Assembly: GCA_965153355.1 (NCBI GenBank)
Contig: OZ231128.1
Span: 1,674,001-1,738,000, forward strand
Direction of reading: 5' to 3'
Length of the DNA: 64,000 nt
From: Flaccisagitta enflata
Taxonomy: Eukaryota; Chaetognatha; Sagittoidea; Aphragmophora
Shown: piece after piece, positions 50,746 through 62,760 of the stretch
How the letters are laid out: every line of letters begins with the position of its first letter
Numbering within the stretch: the stretch's first letter is position 1
Translations under genes and position numbers: made by a program
The notes under the pieces: generated by a model
Told to the model about the DNA's origin: nothing
The model's input: only the letters and a program-made list of their open reading frames with translations
The model's database searches: none

Positions 50746-51490
50746 GTGAGTTTCTTGTGACGGTTTAGACACAGAGTTGTGCTTTACAGCCTGAAGATAA
50801 AAAAAAAACATTTGTAAGGAGAGAAGAAGCATTAAAACGGCGCAAATAACATGACAACAACAATGTTCCACGCGAATAAAAAAAAGGACGCACCTGGTCA
50901 TTTATTGATAGAACAGACAGAAAAAATTGCAGGGGTGTATACAATTATAATATAGAATTTAAGCTATCAAAGGAAGCAAGCTTTTTACGACTTGCTCTTC
51001 GAGATGATAGCTGTTCCGTCAGAAAAATGTTGGAAGAAGGTTTCAAATACTAATAAATGCGGTATAACGAAAAATGACAATTTCAAATGACTTTAAAAAG
51101 TAATTTTAGATACTGTTTCTTGAGTTTACAAATGTCCACTGGTTGATTGAATGCCGTATATACAAATAGTCTCCATGGAGGGTTATTGTTACTGTTGTTA
51201 TTTTTGCTGTCGTTGTTGTTGTTGTTATTGTTGTTGTTGTTGTTGTCGCTTTTGATTCCACCCCCCCCCCCCGGGAACTCAATTATATACAGTTCTTAAG
51301 ATTTTTTTCTATTGAAAGAATTTTGATGATTTTAATTTTTCTTTTTTCAATCTAGATCAATCCCAGGTCTGTATGTCAAACCGTTTAAAAGTTACAGCCA
51401 GTCAAAGTCAACTACTATTTTGAGTGAAAAAGGCTGATTTCCTGACGCTATAACCCACACTTTCTACACTTTTTTTGTCCTCATGTACAG
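50746..51490 (+). other. Intron 1 of the NDUFV3-like gene
   Basis: 745 bp, GTGAGT to TGTACAG, preceded by a pyrimidine-rich tract (CTTTTTTTGTCC). It holds a (GTT)n patch and a C11 run near 51210-51270. Confidence 0.75.
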
Positions 51491-51984
51491 TTCGTCTCAG
51501 TCATTGACAAAAAGCGGTGAGTTGTCCAACTGTCGTTGCTTCACCACTACGAAGCAGCAACTCGCCTCTGAGGAAGATTCTGCAGCATCTAGTGACAAAT
51601 TCAAGCAATCTTACTTCAAAAGACTGGAAGCAATGAAGGCCTTCAAGGAGGGAAAATCTGCCAGTGTAACCCCACCCCAAGTCGTTGAAGCTGCGGCACC
51701 CGCAGTTGCAGAGGCTGCGGCCCCTGCAGTCGCAGAAGCACCCGCTCCTGCAGTCGCTGAAGCCCCAGCCCCTGCAGTCGCTGAAGCACCCGCTTCTTCT
51801 GCGGAAGTAAATGCAGAAATTACGGCTCCTGTAGCTGCTGAATCCGCGGCTCCTGTGGCTGCTGAATCCGCGGCTCCTGTGGCTGTTGAATCCGCGGCTC
51901 CTGTAGCTGCTGAACCTGCGGTTCCGGAGGTGGTTGAAGCGGTGGCCATTGAGGAAGCTACTGAGCCGGTTACCGATGCTTCTG
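51491..51984 (+). CDS. NDUFV3-like gene, exon 2
   Basis: The exon opens with one base that completes AG|T (Ser), then SSQSLTKSGELSNCRCFTTT. The frame fits only the first AG; the next AG downstream (51500) would give an immediate stop. A Lys/Phe-rich segment (DKFKQSYFKRLEAMKAFKEG) leads into an Ala/Pro/Val/Glu-rich low-complexity region with AEAPAPAV and AESAAPVA repeats. The donor is TCTG|GTGAGT, phase 1. The cleavage site of the presequence probably lies near the exon 1/2 junction. The low-complexity part probably forms a flexible linker between the targeting end and the conserved C-terminus. Confidence 0.72.
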
Positions 51985-52126
51985 GTGAGTCAAAGGAAGA
52001 TGATTCTATCTTGTGATTTTAAAACTATTGTTGTACCCTTTTGGTTATTTGAACAAGGTATTTTTACTTGGATTCTCATCTTTCATCTAAATAACAGCTG
52101 ATTTTCATCTTTCATCCCATTATCAG
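51985..52126 (+). other. Intron 2 of the NDUFV3-like gene, with tandem CAGCAG acceptor
   Basis: 142 bp from GTGAGT to TATCAG. The acceptor is TATCAGCAG. Use of either AG (52126 or 52129) keeps the frame, differing by one Ala codon. Confidence 0.72.
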
Positions 52127-53607
52127 CAGAAGTGGAGGCTTCAAGCTCAGTCGCAGCTACCAGCGATGTTCCAGTGGAAGCTGAACCCATGGCAGCTTCA
52201 GATGTGGCAGCGATGGAAGCATTTGGGGCTGCACCTCCTGAATCTACAGCGGCCGAACCACCTATGGTTGAGACTGTGGTGGCAGCACCAGTAGTTGAGG
52301 CAGTGGAGGAAGCACCTGTGGTTGTAGCAGTGGAGGCAGCGCCAGTGGTTGAGGCAGTGGAGGCAGAGCCAGTGGTTGAGGCTGTGGAGGAAGCGCCAGT
52401 GGTTGAGGCAGTGGAGGCAGAGCAAGAGGTGGAGGCTGTGGAGGCAGCGCCAGTGGTTGAGGCTGTGGAAGCTGCGCCAGTGGTTGAGGCTGTGGAGGTA
52501 ACATCAATGGTTGAGGCTGTGGAGGCAGAGCCAGTGGTGGAGGCTGTGGAGGAAGCACCAGTGGTTGAGACCATGGAAGCAGCGCCAGTGGTCGAGGTTG
52601 TGCAAGCTGCGCCAGTGGTTGAGGCTTTGGAAGCTGCACCAATAGTTGAAGCTGTGGAGGCAGAGCCAGTGGTGGAGGCTGCGGAGGAAGCACCAGTGGT
52701 CGAGGCTGTGGAAGCAGTGCCAGTGGTGCAGGCTGTGGAGGCAGCGCCAGTGGTGGAGGCTGTGGAGGAAGCAGCAGTGATTGAGGCTGTGGAGGAAGCA
52801 CCAGCGGTGGAGGCTGTGGAGGCAGCGCAAGTAGTTGAGGCTGTGGAGGCAGCGCCAGTAGTTGAGGCTGTGGAGGCAGCCCCAGTTGTGGAGGCTGTGG
52901 AGGCGGCGCCAGTGGTTGAGGCGGTGGTGGCAGCACCAATAGTTGAAGCAGTAGAGGCAGCCCCAGTGGTTGAGGCTGTGGAGGCAGCGCTTGTTGTGGA
53001 GGCTGCAGAGGAAGCACCAGTGGTGGAGGCTGTGGAAGAAGCTCCAGTGGTTGAGGCTGTGGAGCAAGCACCAGTGGTGGAGGCTGTGGAAGAAACTCCA
53101 GCGGTTGAGGCTGTGGCGGAAGCACCAGTGGTGGAGGCAGTGGAGGAAGCACCTGTGGTGGAGGCTGTAGAGGCAGCACCAGTGGTTGAGGCTGTGGAGG
53201 AAGCACCAGTGGTGGGGGCCATTGAAGAAGCAACAGTGGTGGAGGCTGTGGAGGAAGCACCTGTGGTGGAGGCTGTAGAGGCAGCACCAGTGGTTGAGGC
53301 TGTGGAGGAAGCACCAGTGGTTGAGGCTGTGGAGGAAGCACCTGTGGTGGAAGCAGTGGAGGAAGCGCCAGAGCTAGAGGCTGTGGAAGAGGTTAAGATT
53401 GCTGAGTTTGTCCCAATTCTTGAAGTGGATGATCCAGACCTGATCGGCGTGTATAACGCCGAAGATATGAAGGACATGGAGTACACGGGGCGCGCAACTA
53501 TTGATTACACTGACATATACATTTTGTACAAAGCTGAAGTTGAAATGGAAACGCTGAGGCTTGATCAACCACATCCCAAAGTGCCCTATTATCACAAGAT
53601 TCCATGA
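52127..53607 (+). CDS. NDUFV3-like gene, exon 3 (repeat domain and C-terminus)
   Basis: Completes the split codon as GCA, then EVEASSSVAATSDVPVEAEP. From about 52264 to 53390 it is a 27-bp, 9-residue array (EAVEAAPVV and close variants), roughly 40 copies, strongly acidic. The unique end (EVKIAEFVPILEVDDPDLIG, then YNAEDMKDMEY) carries the NDUFV3-like block and stops at TGA 53605-53607. NDUFV3 sits on the NADH-oxidising module of complex I, and its long vertebrate form also has a large variable middle encoded by one exon, which supports the assignment. Long Ala/Ser/Thr and Leu/Pro frames on the opposite strand are shadows of this array. An unrelated Ala/Glu-rich mitochondrial protein remains possible. 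Confidence 0.7.
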
Positions 53608-53772
53608 GTCAAGTGACAGTGATAACACCGTGTAAAATTCAGAGGTTTGTGCAATGCTGCAGCTCAACATCATTAATGAATTTTATTCAAAAGCTTTTTG
53701 TTGTTGACTAGTTGTTTAAGTTTTTTTTTTTTTCTTTTACAAAAACAACTGATCTCTCCCATGCTCTGTTCA

Positions 53773-53880
<108 letters not shown>

Positions 53881-53957
53881 CATATGAATACATACGCACA
53901 TTCATACATACCTATACATACATACACCTTATGCAATGTTGTTGCCACTTCATGAAT

Positions 53958-53963
53958 AATAAA
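53958..53963 (+). promoter_or_regulatory. Candidate polyadenylation signal AATAAA
   Basis: First canonical AATAAA I noted after the stop codon, about 350 bp downstream, followed by A-rich DNA. A transcript ending here would include the (CT)n tract. Confidence 0.5.
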
Positions 53964-54215
53964 CATGAACATGAAACAAAGAATCTTTAATTGTTTCGAC
54001 TCGTTCTTTTGTTGCCCAAATCAAACAAAACACAAGGCCAACGGAAGGCGGCGCTTCTTTGATGTCTTGACTTATCTAGTTTCGTTTTCAGGAACTTGAT
54101 TGAACTGAACTGACTGACTGATATCTTGGCCATAAATATACGGACAACCGAAAAAAGAATATGAACTGCTCCCCCCAAAATAACACTTTTTTTTAAGCAC
54201 GCACTTTTTTTTTAG

Positions 54216-54365
54216 CTGAGGCCGGATACGCGGCCATTCACGGCTACCCTAATCGCGTGCGGGTGGGCAGGAGCAGTGCTAGAGAAGGTTACTGGGGCAT
54301 TTGGGCAGGAGCAGTGAGCTTAAAAAGCTCAAAAACGCCAAAAAAGTAACAGGTCGCTCAAGCGT
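54216..54365 (-). repeat. Family A 3' portion
   Basis: GAGGCCGGATACGCGGCC, then ATCGCGTGCGGGTGGGCAGG and a second GGGCAGGAGCAGTGAGC. The reverse complement gives two CTGCTCCTGCCC motifs and the CGTGTATCCGGCC end. ATGGTCAGCGGTACC follows at 54369. Confidence 0.75.
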
Positions 54366-54369
54366 CATT

Positions 54370-55685
54370 ATGGTCAGCGGTACCAGTCGCCCCATTAGTC
54401 AATTTTGTAAGTGTTGTTGTATGTAGGACACGGATTTTTTTAATACAAGATTTTCACTGCCACAGTCAGTTTTTCTTTCGGTAGATAAATTGATCAGACG
54501 CTTTCATTGAGCTACTCAGAATGTGCAGATGTGTACTTTCATTGAGAATTTGCATGGGAATATCATAGGGATGACTTAAATAGTGTAAAAGGTATCAGAA
54601 TGTGGTTAAAGAAACAGCTTTTCTGAAAAAAAAAATCTTTTATCACTTGACAAGTCTCACAGAAAAATCTTAATTTCCATAGAAAATGACTTATTCAAAA
54701 AAGTAAGAACACGGCCCTCTTCTGAAGACACATAAGAAGGAAGCCATGTTCTTGGAAATGCGAAAAAAAATCGTTCTGAAGCAGATTAAGAATTTTCCGC
54801 GGAACCTCCTCTCAATTCTTATCACTCAAGTTTCAGTAAAACGATTTCCTATTCCCTCTCCTGTTCTTAGTTTGTCGTTTATAAAACATTTTCCTGCCAC
54901 AAATCTGGGTTGTAAGAGCGCGTTTATGTGATCACTAGAGTTTGGAGTTTCAAACAAAATCATCTAGTGGCGTATAACGGAAGTATAATTGAGATTATAT
55001 GCATAGTAGGTTGCGTATAAGTGGAGTTTTTAGCCTAAAAACGCTTTTTAACGTTTTTTTAGTAGTATTACAATTACTACTATTTTTTAAGAAAGCCTAT
55101 CGATCATGAGATTTTTTTACAGGGCGACCTTAAGAGGGCCTGGTTTACTGCCCCAAAGCGGCAAAGTCGTCACTTTACTGACAGCCCGGGATTAACCTCG
55201 TCTTTCAGGTCAAGCCCTAATAGAAAATTTTTTTTTGATAAAAAGGTGAATCACCCCCTAACTTTGGGATTGATTAAAGTTTCATACCCTTGTAGGGCTG
55301 GGGTCAATTTTTGTTTTCTACTTTTTTGTTCTGACTAAAATCAGAAAATGTATTAGAATAATTGGTGTCACACAAGTCATGAAATCAGCCTAGCCTATGA
55401 TCCACTGTGTTTGGACGATTTTTTCATGATTCATAGGTGGAGCGAACATAAAATGTTGCTGTAAAATTATCCATTGCTGACATTTCTTCCTCCTATCAGT
55501 TCCTGATTAGCTCAAGTTTTTTTTTTTCTTTTTCTTGATTTTTTCTTTTGTCGGAGTATGTTTCAGTTGCTATTAAATATAAAGCTACCTTTCATTCATT
55601 GAACTAATGTGCCGTTGGATGTCAATGGCTTGTCAATGCGCTTGGGCGTGAGAATGCGTCAGGGCCAACGCCGATGCTTACAGGT
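54370..55685. other. Intergenic DNA, no gene seen
   Basis: AT-rich DNA without supported genes or clear repeats. Confidence 0.45.

Positions 55686-55686
<1 letters not shown>

Positions 55687-55740
<54 letters not shown>
55687..55740. repeat. (GA)n microsatellite
   Basis: Perfect GA run followed by a short GACAGG/ACAG tail. Confidence 0.9.
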
Positions 55741-56344
55741 GGACAGGAAGAGAGATAGACAGACAGCGACAGACAGTTACTGACAGTTTAATCAAAAGTT
55801 ACGATCGCAACAGGTTGGAGTATTGAAAGGCCACCCTGTGAATTGAATCTAGCTAACGCATATGCCGTGGGCAAGAAGTGCTATGCCGTGACTGGATGTT
55901 GTCAAAAAAGATGAAAAAAAAAAGAATTGTTTGGACAATGGGGGTGTAAAGATGCAATGTTTGAAATATTCAATAATGCTTCTACAAATTTTTGCTCTCA
56001 TTCAGGTCTTTCCTTGACAAGGCCTTGAGCCGAAATCTATATCGGGAGAATTATTGATGCAAATGAAATATGGTAAGAACTAAGAATCTTTTTACACAAC
56101 CTATTACCTCTATAGAAAGTTTTCTGTCCGTCCCTGGTTCCTCTTCGATTTAACTGTAGGTCGGCCGCTTAGACCGTTTGAAATACAGTTAAACCCAGCT
56201 TTAACTGATCCTGGACAGGAGACATCGTCGTAATCAACTTATCATCTTCATTTTTACTTTTGTCACTGCCATCGTCATTAACGTTATCGTCAATATCGTT
56301 ATCGTCCTAAATAAAAAACAAGTGACGCGGATCGCAATATTGTT
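55741..56344. other. Intergenic DNA, no gene seen
   Basis: Mixed DNA. CAGTTAAACCCAGCTTTAAC at about 56186 may be a fragment of a pogo-like end. Confidence 0.4.
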
Positions 56345-56473
56345 GCGACATTTGTAGACACACACAGACACACGCTCACGCTCACGCTCATGCTCACGCA
56401 CACGCTCTCGCACACGCTCACGCACACGCACATGCTCACGCTCACGCACACACACACACACACGCGCACACGC

Positions 56474-56522
<49 letters not shown>

Positions 56523-56525
56523 CAC
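56345..56525. repeat. (CACG)n/(CA)n microsatellite
   Basis: CACGCTCACGCT repeats pass into (CA)n. A family A-like remnant (GCGTTTTCAACTTGGACCAA and GGACAGACC runs) follows at about 56550-56640. Confidence 0.85.
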
Positions 56526-56959
56526 TGTAACAACCGCAGAATCAAAAATGCGCGTTTTTTTTTTCGCGTTTTCAACTTGGACCAATGGATGTACCAGCGG
56601 ATGGACCAACGGACAGACCAACGGACAGACCGAAACTAAAAAAGGAAGTTTTTTCATTGGTAGTAAATAAGTAGTTAGGTTTTCTAACTTCTCTTTGCTC
56701 TTTACAGGAACGTTTGCAACAGGCCGCAAAAAGAAAAAAAAAAGATACTAAAGATCGGACCTCTTGCGAATTGCCCCTTGACTATGTCGTCGCGGACCCT
56801 AATCTTTTTTTTAGTGATCTTGAAATGCTTCTCTGTAATTATGAAATTATGTAATTTACGGACTGGAAACTGTTGCCCTGTTTGGCTTGTTCATCTTAAA
56901 GTTGTAAATTTAATTGTTGAGTCTAATGTTTTGGAAAACCCAAACATGTGCCTATGCAC

Positions 56960-57340
<381 letters not shown>

Positions 57341-57569
57341 ATAGTTTCATCTCTCTCTAAAAAGATAGATAGATACTTAATTGATATGAAAATGGCATAG
57401 TGATAGGTCAATAGATAGATACTTTTTAGATAGATATACTAACAGCCAACAGGTTAGTAGAGGCCGTAATGCATCAGTTGGTCACTCCATTAGTTGGTTC
57501 ATCATATACGTCAAGTTTTACGGTTTCGCATCTCGTGCCCAGCCTGAGTGCCTGAATGGCCTCCTGTAT

Positions 57570-57785
57570 CACTGCTCCTGCCCACCCGCAAGCCTCGTTT
57601 TTAATCACGAGCTATGCGACTCTAAAAGCCACTTTTTGGTCTGTCCGTTTGGTTGCTTGGTTGGTTGGTCAGTCTCATTTGTTGGTTTTTGCATTTTTCG
57701 CATCGCCGCTCCTGCCTAAGTGCTTGAATGTCCTCTCACATCACTGCCCCTGCCCACCCGCTACTAAAATTGCTGTGTATCCGAC
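57570..57785 (+). repeat. Family A copy preceded by another 3' end
   Basis: CACTGCTCCTGCCCACCCGC marks one 3' end. ATCACGAGCTATGCGACTCT and a GTCTGTCCGTTTGG run start another copy, which ends TGCCCCTGCCCACCCGCTAC, then GCTGTGTATCCG. Confidence 0.7.
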
Positions 57786-58169
57786 TTTTTTTTCTTTTTT
57801 TTTTTTGTTCATCCAAGCCAATGACCCAAGATAACCTACTTAAGGTTTTTTGAGGTACTCAATGTTCATGCAAAGGTAAATGGGCACAGATTTGGAATCA
57901 GCTCGACCTGGGCTATCTACTAAATTTTTTGTGCGCATTTCAAAAATTTTCTATAGGCCATCTTAAGATGAAATGAGTGTCCCAGTGCCTGCGATGCATT
58001 GTTGACTCTTTAGGAAATTACTTGAGCAAAACGTGGTGGTGTTTTTTTCATTCAAATGTTCTCATTTGCTTTTCGTCAGTATTATATAAAAAAATAGAAA
58101 TTTTGTTACTTTTATTTATGGATTAAAATTATTAAGAGCATGGCCATCACCGTGATATCTCTGTTTTGT

Positions 58170-58174
<5 letters not shown>

Positions 58175-58212
<38 letters not shown>

Positions 58213-58327
58213 CCAGACCAAGATCGAGACTTGAACAGAATAAAAGACAATTCATGAAAACATGATTGGCTATTTGATTTTTCCTTGCCACTTGTCTATG
58301 GGTCCTTTGATATTTTTTCTTTGTTGT

Positions 58328-58395
<68 letters not shown>

Positions 58396-58497
58396 GAGAG
58401 AAAAAGCTATGCTTAGGGCCCGCGCCTCAGGGGCCCCGCGCCTGCAGCACCCACCTGGAAAAAAAAAAAAAAGAAAGAGAAAAGAAAGAAAGAGAAA

Positions 58498-58533
<36 letters not shown>

Positions 58534-58763
58534 AAAAAAGTGAAAGATTAGGATCATTTGTTCTCTTTGGATCAACGGGAAATTAAAATATATCACTTTT
58601 AGGCAGACAGAAAGTTGCGCATACGAGATGAAATTTTGATCGACTGGTTTTGAGTTATTGGGTAAAAGGGGAGAGGGGACAAAGAGGGTTGATTAGCAGG
58701 GGGCAAAGAGGGGGCCCCGCACCCCTAGCCTAGCTTAGGGCCCCGCGCCTTGTTGATCCGGCT

Positions 58764-58819
<56 letters not shown>

Positions 58820-58820
58820 A
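58175..58820. repeat. Three (GA)n tracts with GGGCCCCGCGCC blocks between them
   Basis: (GA)n at 58175-58207, 58330-58391 and 58765-58817. Related GC-rich blocks GGGGCCCCGCGCC lie at about 58428 and 58738 with (GAAA)n between, suggesting a duplicated unit. Confidence 0.8.
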
Positions 58821-59685
58821 AGAACACTCACAAACAGACTCATTTCAGCATTTCTTTTGGGATGATACAATCTTGATATAAGCATGAGGGAGAATGATCG
58901 ATCATTTATCTTACTTTATTTTCTGTTTTATCAAAACAAATCTACTGGTGAAATATTTACAACCATGAAATATAATTAATGAAATAATTACAAAGAATTT
59001 GATTAACAAAATAAAAGAAAAACATTAAATACAAATGAAATAGATAAAAAAAAGTGACAACAGAATTATTAAAATTATGGTGCATTGAAAAGAAAAAAAT
59101 TAATAAAAGGTAATGAATGAAATAAAAAAAAGAAAAGTGTAATAAAAAAACAAATAAAAACTAATGAAAAGTGAAAAGTGAAAAATGAAAAATGAAGAAT
59201 AAGAAAGAAATGAAAAGTGAAAAGTGAAAATTGAAAAGTGAAAATAAAAAGTGAAAAGTGAAAAGTAAAAAATAAAAAGTGAATCATGAAATATAAAATG
59301 TGAAAACTGATGAAAAAAAATAAAAAGTAAGAAATGAAAATAATCTTTCGATGCTAGCAAAAACGTTCTGGAAATTTTTATTAAATTTTCGAAATGACCA
59401 CAGAAAATCCCCTATGAAATCCCTAAATATTACTACTCCTTCACTGACAAGTGAAAAACCTGAAAAACGCCAATGGGAAACTCATTTTGGCGCCAAATAC
59501 GTTTTTGCGTCTCGTCGGCCACTTCCGGTAGAGGTGGCGGATAAAAAAGCGTATAGGTAAACTCTAGTGATCACTGCTCAGAATTAGCAGATGAAAGCGA
59601 CACTTTGAAGGGATATCCCAGGATTAGTGCAACAATACATCTGACGAAAATATCGCGCGATCGCGCTGAGCGTGTCGTAGGTAAT

Positions 59686-60392
59686 GGGGCAGTGGCCCCG
59701 GAGGGGCAGATGATCTACGATTCCAAAGGACAATTTTTCGGATGTGGGTCTCAGGGCTTTCTATTGGTCTGTCGGTTCATAGGTCTGTCTTTAGTTTTGA
59801 CTGGGATATGAACAGCCTGATATGAGATATGAGAGGCTTGATTTGGGGTCGGGGAGGCCTGATTTGGGGACTGGGAAGCCTGATTTTGGATCTGAGAGGT
59901 CTGGTTTTGGGCCTGAGAGGCTTGATTTGGGGTACGAGAGGCTTGATTTGGGGTCTAGGAGGCCGGATTTGGGGTCTGGGACGCCTGATTTTGGGTCTGA
60001 GAGGCCTGATTTGGGTCTGTTAGGCCTGATTTGGGGTCTGAGAGGCCTGATTAGGGATTTGAGAGGCCCGATTTTGGGTCTGAGAGGCCTGATTTGGGGT
60101 CTGAGAGCCCTGATTTGGGTTCTGACAGGCCTGATTTGGGTTCCGACAGGCCTGATTTGGGGTCTGAGAGGCCTGATTTGGGGTCTGAGAGGCCAGATTT
60201 GGGGTCTGAGAGACCTGATTTGGGGTCTGAGAGGTCTAATTTAGGGTCTGATAGGCCTGATTTGGGGTCTGAGAGGCCTGATTTGGGATCTGAGAGGCCC
60301 GATTTGGGGTCTGAGAGGCCTGATTTGGGTTCTGAGGGCCTTGATTTGAGGCTTGGAATCATAGATCATCTGTCTCTCCAGGGAGGCTGCCC
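59686..60392. mobile_element. Family B fold-back element B3, 707 bp
   Basis: The left arm starts GGGGCAGTGGCCCCGGAGGG and holds CAGATGATCTACGATTCC. The right arm (60355-60392) ends GGCTGCCC and is its diverged, shortened complement (about 80% by eye). The interior is a 20-21-bp array (GGGGTCTGAGAGGCCTGATT), about 28 copies, of the same unit type as B1. Confidence 0.85.
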
Positions 60393-60397
60393 AAAGA

Positions 60398-60462
60398 AGG
60401 GGACCAACGGACCAACCAACCGACCAACCAAACGACATAGCGGGGTGTATAGTCGTGTAGTA
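60398..60462 (-). repeat. Family A 5' end remnant
   Basis: ACCAACGGACCAACCAACCG run, then ACATAGCGGGGTGTATAGTC and GTGTAGTACGAACT. The reverse complement is a decayed hairpin plus CTATACACCCCGC. Confidence 0.65.
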
Positions 60463-60514
60463 CGAACTGTGGGCTTTTTTAAATTCTAACCCAATTTTTT
60501 TGCACAGTTCAACC

Positions 60515-61085
60515 CTGTAGGTGTACTAACCATGGCAAAGAAAAAAAACAGTTATTTCAATGTACTCCTGCGCACTCATTTTTTTCATTTGCTTAAAATC
60601 TGTTTAGGTAGTGATAGTGAATCAAATTATTTTACCAGCGAAAAAATCAGAACTCAAAAAAGTTCGTTTTTGGGGCCCGTAGCATCACTTTTTGTGAAAA
60701 AACATCAGAAATAAAAGTTTTACAAAAATTGATGCTATGTGTACAAAAACAAACTTTTTCGAGTTCTGATCTTTTTGCGGAGTCAAAAAACTGACATACT
60801 AAGAATACCTGAAAAGATTTTTGAGGCTGCTAAAAAAATGAGATTGCAGTAGTGACAATATTTCATGTGAAAATTTTATTCAATTGGCGATTCATCATTT
60901 GACAATTTTTGCAAAAATTTACACTACGGCCACAAAAATTAACTTTTTTGAGTTCTGATTTTTTTGCTGAACCAAAAATTTGTCACACTAATACCACCTA
61001 AAAGGATTTGAAGTCATTCAAAAATGGGTATATGGTGTTATTTTGAAAGTCACTGTCTTTTTTATTTTTGCCATAGTTAGATGCC
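60515..61085. repeat. AT-rich region with mirrored ATCAGAACTC segments
   Basis: AAAATCAGAACTCAAAAAAG (near 60645) faces CTTTTTCGAGTTCTGATC (near 60755) and a third copy near 60945. ACCATGGCAAAGAAAAAAA near 60530 faces TTTATTTTTGCCATAG near 61060. This is probably a decayed palindromic transposon. Confidence 0.5.
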
Positions 61086-61855
61086 CTAACAAGCAAAAAT
61101 ATCCAGCTTTATGGGCCTCAGGGGCCCCAAAGGGCCCTAAAAGTAGGTTTTTGAGGAATAATAAGGTTTTTTGACTATTATCATGTCTTATCTTGGTTGT
61201 TTATGGTAAATTTCAACCCTTTTAATGTGATAGAGGCCCTAGCAAGAAGAAATTGTCGGTGGTAAGGGCCCTAGGGACCCCTAGAGTAGAGTTTACCTTT
61301 ACGCTTTTTTATCCGCCACCTCTACCGGAAGTGTCAGATGAGACGCCAAAACGTATTTGGCGCCAAAATGTATTTGGCGCCAAAATGAGTTTTCCATTGG
61401 CGTTTTTCAGGTTTTTCACTTGGCCACGAAGGAGTAGTAAGATTTAGGGACTTCATAGTGGATTTTCTGTGATCATTTTTAAAATTTAATAAAAAATTTC
61501 CAGAACTTTTTTGCTAGCATCAAAAGATTATTTTCATTCTTTATTTCCTATTTTTTATATTTTCATCAGTTTTCATATTTCATATTTCATATTTCATGAT
61601 TCACTTTTCATTTTTTTATTTTTCATTTTTTACTTTTCACTTTTCAATTTTCACTTTTTTTTACTATTCATTTTTCATTTTCCACTTTTCATTTGTTTTT
61701 AGTTTTCATTTTTCATTTTTTTTTATATTTCATTCATTATCTTTTAATATCTTTTTTTCTTTTCAATGTACTATAATTTTAATAGTTCTGTTGTCACTTT
61801 TTTTATCTTTTTCATTTATATTTTATGTTTTGTACTCATATTTTGTTAATCAAGG

Positions 61856-61945
61856 ATCTGGAATTGGTCTAGTGGTTAACTAACTTGACTTCAGATTAAT
61901 CTCTATCAGTTTATTCATTTTAAGGTTCCAGGTTCCAATCCCTTG
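61856..61945 (+). repeat. tRNA-like sequence, possible tRNA-derived SINE head
   Basis: GGTCTAGTGGTTAA fits an internal pol III A box, and GGTTCCAATCC, about 65 bp downstream, fits the B box (GGTTCRANNCC). Stems of a functional tRNA are not evident, so I call a SINE fragment or tRNA pseudogene. Confidence 0.45.
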
Positions 61946-62760
61946 CTGGTTTTGCAATTTAGATAAATGGATGAAGCTAAAATTCTGCAAAAAGATTGAT
62001 TGATCCAAATGTTTTATACTAAAAGTTTTGTTCCTAAGGTAAGCCGTAGGGAGATGCTATACCCCATTGTCAACCCCTTTAGGTCTATACATTACACCAG
62101 CAAAATATCAATCCCCTCGCTGTCCTGATACTCAGGTTATGAGCTCCCCCTTATTTCCAAGTCTAGACAACATCTACAGTAGCAAAATCCATGACCATTT
62201 TGAAGCTCTGCAAAAGATCTTTCCAATGAGACCTTGCTGGTTGTCATATCTCTATCCGTTTAGAAATGGCAGAAGAATGAAGACAGGTGGTTAAGAATTT
62301 GGAAATTCATGGGCTATCTGTGATTTTTTTCTTTAATCTTTCGCCATTTCTAAATGAATGAAGCTACAATGTTCAGCAATGTCGCGTTTTGAAGATTTTT
62401 TGCAGAGCTTTTAAACAGTTATGGATTATCTGTACTTCAGGCCAATAGTTGACCAGAAACTAGTAAAAGAAGTTGTCCATTTTTTTCTTTACCATGGTTA
62501 GTTAACTGGGTAATGTTGTTTACTTTAAACTCCCGTAGCTCCCAAGCTAAAAAACGCAAATACAAAAAATTGGTGACATAAAAAAACTGCACTTCAAGAT
62601 CTATTCAGACCTTTTTTCAGAATTGGAATAGCTTTTCTAGGAGAAAAGCTATGTCGATTCTTTAAACTTCAAAAAGCGTGAAACACCCTGTAGCATAGAT
62701 CCTGTTTTTTTCTATAAATCATATGTCAAACAAACTCTGCTGATTTTTTTTTTATTTCTA
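61946..62760. other. Intergenic DNA with a palindromic segment
   Basis: At about 62190-62430, TTGAAGCTCTGCAAAAGATC and GTTTAGAAATGGC on the left recur inverted on the right (GCCATTTCTAAATGAATG, GATTTTTTGCAGAGCTTT). No gene is seen. Confidence 0.5.

Larger units (their letters stand above)
58997..61853. repeat. Large inverted repeat, 570-bp arms, 1.7-kb loop
   Basis: The left arm (about 58997-59565) and right arm (about 61283-61853) are reverse complements. Shared landmarks in mirrored order: TTGATTAACAAAATA at the outer ends, GTGACAAC, a GTGAAAA-type degenerate array, GATGCTAGCAAAA, CATTTTGGCGCCAAATACGT, CTCTACCGGAAGTG and AGTTTACC at the inner ends. The loop contains fold-back element B3 and AT-rich DNA. 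A foldback-type transposon or an inverted segmental duplication are both possible. Confidence 0.82.

Noticed and set aside
52083-53486. Minus-strand Ala/Ser/Thr-rich frame of 467 codons and Leu/Pro-rich frame of 359 codons
   Set aside because: Shadows of the plus-strand 27-bp coding array; the plus strand has matching splice sites, a presequence and a unique conserved C-terminus.
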